Assembly: GCA_963978545.1 (NCBI GenBank)
Contig: CAXBTE010000001.1
Coordinates: 186,001 to 250,000, forward strand
DNA: 64,000 nucleotides
Reading direction: 5' to 3'
Origin: Linyphia triangularis
Lineage: Eukaryota > Arthropoda > Arachnida > Araneae > Linyphiidae
The notes under the pieces are model-generated. The model searched no databases, was not told the origin of the DNA, and was given only the letters and a program-made list of their open reading frames with translations. The translations under genes were made by a program, and so were the position numbers. Of the stretch, positions 58,873-64,000 are shown one piece after another. Each line of letters begins with the position of its first letter. Position 1 is the first letter of the stretch.

Positions 58873-58877
58873 AATCG
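58873..58877 (+). other. Empty target site
   Basis: Single AATCG three monomers after the 57767 site, with the same left context. The right side then leaves the unit pattern (TGTTGGACGATG and GTTAAAAAAGG), suggesting a later exchange with another monomer. Confidence 0.8.
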
Positions 58878-61800
58878 TCACATATTCACAACCAAAATTA
58901 AGAAAAGGAAAGCATTTGAGCCTATTTCCCCCCTTGAAAATACACTGTTGGACGATGTTCAATGAATTATTGTTAAAAAAGGAAAATTTTCAAAATTTTT
59001 TTATTCTGGAGAAATTGAAGCTAGTATATAGTAGAATCTCCAATTCCAATTTTATAACACTCAGAAAATATTAAGTGGTTCAAAAGTTGGTCCCAAAAAG
59101 TTCACGATCAAAATTTTTCGTCTTTAATTTTCCACATGTTAATCGTACGGAAAACTTCAAATTTCTTCATTTTAGAATACTTCCAATTTTTTTAGACCCA
59201 GGGTTATTGAAAAATTCTCCCGAGTCGAATTTCGCAGTCAAATCGTCACATATTCGAAACCAAAAATAAGAAAAGGAAAGCATTTGAGCCTATTTCCCAA
59301 ATTGAAAATACACGGGGGGGCAATTTTCAATGAATTATTTTTCAAAAAGGAAAATTTTCAAATTTTTTTTACTATGAAAAAATTGAAGCTAGTATATAGA
59401 AGAATCTCCAATTACAATTTTATAACACTCAGAAAATATTTAGTGGTCCAAAAATTGTTCCAAAAAAGTGCATGATCAAAATTTTTCGTCTCTAATTTTT
59501 CCACATGTTAATCGTACGGAAAACTTCAAAATTCTTCATTTTAGAATTCTTCCAATTTTTTTAGACCCATTGTTATTGAAAAAATCACCCGACTCGAATT
59601 CCGGAGTCCAATAGTAACATATTCGCAACCAAAATAAGAAAAGGAAAGCATTTGAGCCTATTTCCCCAATTGAAAATACACTGGGGGACGATGTTCAATG
59701 AATAATTGTTCAAAAAGTAAAATTTTCAAATTTTTTTTACTATGAAAAAATTGAAGCTAGTATATAGAAGAATCTCCAATTACAATTTTATAACACTCAG
59801 AAAATATTAAGTGGTTCAAAAATTGTTCCCAAAAAGTGCACGATCAAAATTTTTCGTCTTTAATTTTTCACATGTTAATCGTACGGAAAACTTCAAATTT
59901 CTTCATTTTAGAATTCTTCCAATTTTTTTAGACCCAAAGTTATTAAAAAAATCACCCGAGTTGATTTCCGGAGGCAAATCGTCACATATTCGCAACCAAA
60001 TTTAAGAAAAGGAAAGAACTTGAGCCTATTTCCCAAATTGAAAATACACGGGGGGACGATGTTCAATGATTTATTGTTAAAAAAGGAAAATTTTCAAATT
60101 TTTTTTATTCTGGAGAAATTGAAGCTAGTATATAGAAGAATCTCCAATTACAATTTTATAACACAAAAAAAATATTAATGTTTTCAAAAGTTGTCCCAAA
60201 AAGTGCACGATCAAAATTTTTCGTTTTTAATTTTCCACATGTTAATCCTACGGAAAACTTCAAACTTCTTCATTTTAGATTTCTTTCAATTTTTTTAGAC
60301 CCATTGTTATTGAAAAAATCCCCCGACTCGAATTCCGGAGTCCAATCGTCACATATTCACAACCAAAAATAAGAAAAGGAAAGCATTTGAGCATATATCC
60401 CCCATTGAAAATACACGGGGGGACAATGTTCAATGAATTATTGTTCAAAAAGTAAAATTTTCAAATTTTTTTATTGTCTAGAAATTGAAGCTAGTATATA
60501 GTAGAATCTCCAATTACAATTTTATAACACTAAAAAAATATTAATGTGTTCAAAAGTTGTCCCAAAAAGTGTACGATCAATATTTTTCGTTTTTAATTTT
60601 CCACATGTTAATAGTACGGAAAACTTCAAATTTCTTCTTTTTAGAATTCTTCCAATTTTTTTAGACCCAGGGTTATTAAAAAAATCACCCGTGTTGATTT
60701 CTGGAGGCAAATCGTCACATATTCGCAACAAAAATAAGAAAAGGAAAGCATTTGGGCCTATTTTCCAAATTGAAAATACACGGGGGGACGTTGTTTAATG
60801 AATTATTGTCCGAAATGTATAATATTAAAATTTTTTTTACTATGAAAAAATTGAAAATAGTATATAGCAGAATCTCCAATTCCAATTTTATAACACTCAG
60901 AAAATATTAAGTGGTTCGAAAGTTGGTCCCAAAAAGTGCACGACCAAAATTTTTCGTTTTTAATTTTCCACATGTTAATCGTACGGAAACATCAAATTTC
61001 TTCATTTTAGAATTCTTCCAATTTTTTTAGACCCACAGATTATTGAAAAAATCACCCCAATTGATTTCCGGAGGCAAATCGTCACATATTCGCACCAAAA
61101 ATTAGAAAAGGAAAGCATTTGAGCCTATTTCCCAAATTGAAAATACACGGGGGGGCAATTTTCAATGAATTATTTTTCAAAAAGGAAAATTTTCAAATTT
61201 TTTTTACTATGAAAAAATTGAAGCTAGTATATAGAAGAATCTCCAATTACAATTTTATAACACTCAGAAAATATTTAGTGGTCCAAAAATTGTTCCAAAA
61301 AAGTGCATGATCAAAATTTTTCGTCTCTAATTTTTCCACATGTTAATCGTACGGAAAACTTCAAAATTCTTCATTTTAGAATTCTTTCAATTTTTTTAGA
61401 CCCATTGTTATTGAAAAAATCACCCGACTCGAATTCCGGAGTCCAATAGTAACATATTCGCAACCAAAATAAGAAAAGGAAAGCATTTGAGCCTATTTCC
61501 CCAATTGAAAATACACTGGGGGACGATGTTCAATGAATAATTGTTCAAAAAGTAAAATTTTCAAATTTTTTTTACTATGAAAAAATTGAAGCTAGTATAT
61601 AGAAGAATCTCCAATTACAATTTTATAACACTCAGAAAATATTAAGTGGTTCAAAAATTGTTCCCAAAAAGTGCACGATCAAATTTTTTGTCTTTAATTT
61701 TCCACATGTTAATCGTACGGAAAACTTCAAATTTCTTCATTTTAGAATTCTTCCAATTTTTTTAGACCCAGGGTTATTAAAAAAATCACCCGAGTTGATT

Positions 61801-63287
61801 TCCGGAGGCAAATCGTCACATATTCGCAACCAAATTTAAGAAAAGGAAAGAACTTGAGCCTATTTCCCAAATTGAAAATACACGGGGGGACGATGTTCAA
61901 TGATTTATTGTTAAAAAAGGAAAATTTTCAAATATTTTTTATTCTGGAGAAATTGAAGCTAGTATATAGAAGAATCTCCAATTACAATTATATAACACAA
62001 AAAAAATATTAATGTTTTCAAAAGTTGTCCCAAAAAGTGCACGATCAAAATTTTTCGTTTTTAATTTTCCACATGTTAATCCTACGGAAAACTTCAAATT
62101 TCTTCATTTTAGATTTCTTTCAATTTTTTTAGACCCATTGTTATTGAAAAAATCACCCGACTCGAATTCCGGAGTCCAATCGTCACATATTCACAACCAA
62201 AAATAAGAAAAGGAAAGCATTTGAGCATATATCCCCCATTGAAAATACACGGGGGGACAATGTTCAATGAATTATTGTTCAAAAAGTAAAATTTTCAAAA
62301 TTTTTTCATTGTGGAGAAATTGAAGCTAGTATATAGTAGAATCTCCGATTACAATTTTATAACACTCAGAAAAAATTAAGTGGTTCGAAAGTTGGTCCCA
62401 AAAAGTGCACGATAAAAATTTTTCGTCTCTAATTTTTCCACATGTTAATCGTACGGAAAACATCAAATTTATTCATTTTAGAATTCTTAAATTTTTTTTA
62501 GACCCATTGTTATTGAAAAAATCACCCGACTCGAATTCCTGAGTCCAATCGTCACATATTCACAACCAAAAATAAGAAAAGGAAAGCATTTGAGCCTATA
62601 TCCCCCATTGAAAATACACGGGGGGACAATGTTCAATAAATTATTGTTCAAAAAGTAAAATTTTCAAAATTTTTTCATTGTGGAGAAATTGAAGCTAGTA
62701 TATAGTAGAATCTAAAATTACAATTTTATAACACTCAGAAATTATTAATATGTTCAAATTTTGGTCCCAAAAAGTGCACGATCAAAATTTTTCGTCTTCA
62801 ATTTTCCACATGTTAATCGTACGGAAAACATCAAATTTATTCATTTAAGAATTCTTAAATTTTTTTTAGACCCATTGTTATTGAAAAAATCACCCGACTC
62901 GAATTCCGGAGTCCAATCGTCACATATTCACAACCAAAAATAAGAAAAGGAAAGCATTTGAGCCTATACCCCCCATTGAAAATACACTGGAGGACGATGT
63001 TCAATGAATTATTGTTCAAAAAGTAAAATTTTCAAAATTTTTTCATTGTGGAGAAATTGAATCTAGTATATAGTAAAATTTCCAATTACAATTTTATAAT
63101 AATCAGAAAATATTAAGTGGTTCAAAAGTTGGTCCCAAAAAGTGCACGATCAAAATTTTTCGTCTTCAATTTTCCACATGTTAATCGTACGGAAAACATC
63201 AAATTTCTTCATTTTAGAATTCTTCCAATTTTTTTAGACCCAGGGTTATTGATAAAATAAGCCGACTCGAATTCCGGAGTCAAATCG

Positions 63288-63547
63288 TGTTGTAAATCAA
63301 CGCCTATTTTCCCTTCACCCCCATTTTGTAATGGAACATTCTACTGATTACATATAAACGTTAAAAACTGTTGTGGCAACACTCGATTCTAAAACTACGT
63401 TCCTGTTGGTGTGTAAATAATCCGTGGGTCAGTATGTGTAGGCGCCCACGTAAATGTTTTCTCTAGTTTTTACCTAAAGTGTTTATTAAATAAGTTTCGT
63501 CTAAGAATTGCCTTCTCATTCATCTGTTATTGTGGTCAAATCCCACA
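63288..63547 (+). repeat. 5' LTR, copy 6
   Basis: 260 bp, with the CTAAAACTACG variant typical of the 5' LTRs. TATAAA at 63353-63358. Confidence 0.95.
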
Positions 63548-63549
63548 AT

Positions 63550-63579
63550 GGTTATGGGCCCAGCACGCTTCCACTGCGC
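63550..63579 (+). promoter_or_regulatory. Primer binding site, copy 6
   Basis: 30-base complement of the initiator tRNA-Met 5' half, unchanged. Confidence 0.85.
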
Positions 63580-63700
63580 AAAGATTGAAGGTAGTACTAG
63601 GCGAAGCTAAGCCTAACAACGTGCACCGTTAAACCAACGGGCAGCCATTTTGAAAGTTTCGTTCCTGCATACCAATTCAGCATTCATATCTACCGAAAAA

Positions 63701-64000
63701 ATGTCTTCAAACGCCATGAGCATCGAAAGACTCGGTAAGGAGAATTATGATACCTGGAAACTTCAAATTGAAGCCATATTGGTCAAAAATGACCATTGGA
63801 TTTATGCATCCGGCACGGAACCGAAACCAACGGATACTGAAGTCAACTTGACAAAATGGACTGTAAATGATCAAAAGGCGAAAGCAGATATAATTTTAGC
63901 TATGTCTCCCAGTGAACTTTGCCATGTCAAACATTGCAAAACTTCAAACGAAGTATGGATGAAGTTAAAATCTGTTTACGAGTCAAAAGGTCCGGCTAAA
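63701..64000 (+). CDS. gag-pol: Gag-Pol polyprotein, copy 6 (first 100 codons)
   Basis: The start codon and N-terminal Gag region match the other copies. The window ends after exactly 100 codons, within Gag, so the partial state is a window effect and not a truncation. Confidence 0.9.
   Translation, partial: MSSNAMSIERLGKENYDTWKLQIEAILVKNDHWIYASGTEPKPTDTEVNLTKWTVNDQKAKADIILAMSPSELCHVKHCKTSNEVWMKLKSVYESKGPAK

Larger units (their letters stand above)
51885..60764 (+). repeat. Element-free satellite paralogue of left flank + unit + right flank
   Basis: From 51885 the sequence tracks the start of the window (offset 51884, then 51515-51518 after a one-monomer difference). It then tracks unit satellite (56741 onward) and finally the right flank of the array (60178-60764, matching 47681-48267). 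It contains three empty target sites and no retrotransposon. Monomer gains and losses separate it from the other copy, for example the fused monomer at 56497 and a two-monomer loss near 59270. Confidence 0.82.
60765..64000 (+). repeat. Displaced piece of the composite repeat (unit fragment)
   Basis: From 60765 the sequence matches 12566 onward (offset 48199) through the satellite, across the unit-unit junction (near 62249-62299) and into the element, to the end of the window. It is not in 8,467-bp register with the five-unit array. The base before it (60764) belongs to a right-flank monomer. The repeat probably continues beyond the window. Confidence 0.9.
63288..64000 (+). mobile_element. Ty1/copia LTR retrotransposon, copy 6 (cut by window end)
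   Basis: First 713 bp of the same element, with AATCG at 63283-63287 in the usual left context. The rest lies outside the window, so completeness is unknown. Confidence 0.95.

Noticed and set aside
1..64000. CENP-B box in the satellite monomer
   Set aside because: I looked for the TTCG-N4-A-N2-CGGG core. The TTCG occurrences (ATTCGCAACC, TTTCGTC) do not continue into it. A centromeric role is neither supported nor excluded.

Overview
The window is satellite DNA of an animal genome, very probably an arthropod. It holds no host gene that I can support. Two components explain every base. The first is an AT-rich satellite with a monomer of about 367 bp, arranged head to tail on the + strand. The second is a Ty1/copia-type LTR retrotransposon of 4,786 bp. 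Animal, probably arthropod, origin is inferred from the primer binding site. That site matches, from memory of the tRNA, the 5' half of initiator tRNA-Met, the priming mode known from Drosophila copia. I cannot name the species.

Layout. 1-5582: satellite only, including one copy of the pre-insertion (empty) target site at 1105-1109 and a 1,834-bp five-monomer sub-repeat. 5583 to about 47968: five head-to-tail copies of an 8,467-bp higher-order repeat. Each copy is one complete retrotransposon plus about ten satellite monomers. The elements lie at 6622-11407, 15089-19874, 23556-28341, 32023-36808 and 40490-45275. All five carry an uninterrupted 1,345-residue Gag-Pol frame and the same flanking 5-bp duplication (AATCG). 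47969-51884: satellite. 51885-60764: satellite paralogous to the left flank, the unit and the right flank, but with empty target sites and no element. 60765-64000: a further piece of the composite repeat, out of register with the five-unit array, with a sixth element cut by the window end.

How it fits together. The element inserted once, into one monomer of an older satellite. The two LTRs of each copy differ from each other, and that same difference is present in all five copies, so the element was copied as part of the satellite and not by five transpositions. A recombination between two monomers then joined the end of the unit to its start, and the composite was amplified in exact 8,467-bp steps. 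I saw only two single-base differences between the five units. The window therefore holds a pre-insertion state, a post-insertion amplified state and a secondarily displaced piece side by side.

Each element has the standard order: 5' LTR, a primer binding site with an unusually long (30-base) match to tRNA-iMet, a single gag-protease-integrase-RT-RNase H frame, a polypurine tract and a 3' LTR. There is no env. The many 60-90 codon open frames in the satellite look like by-products of monomer homogenisation and are not annotated as genes. All comparisons were made by eye, so 'identical' means no difference noticed.
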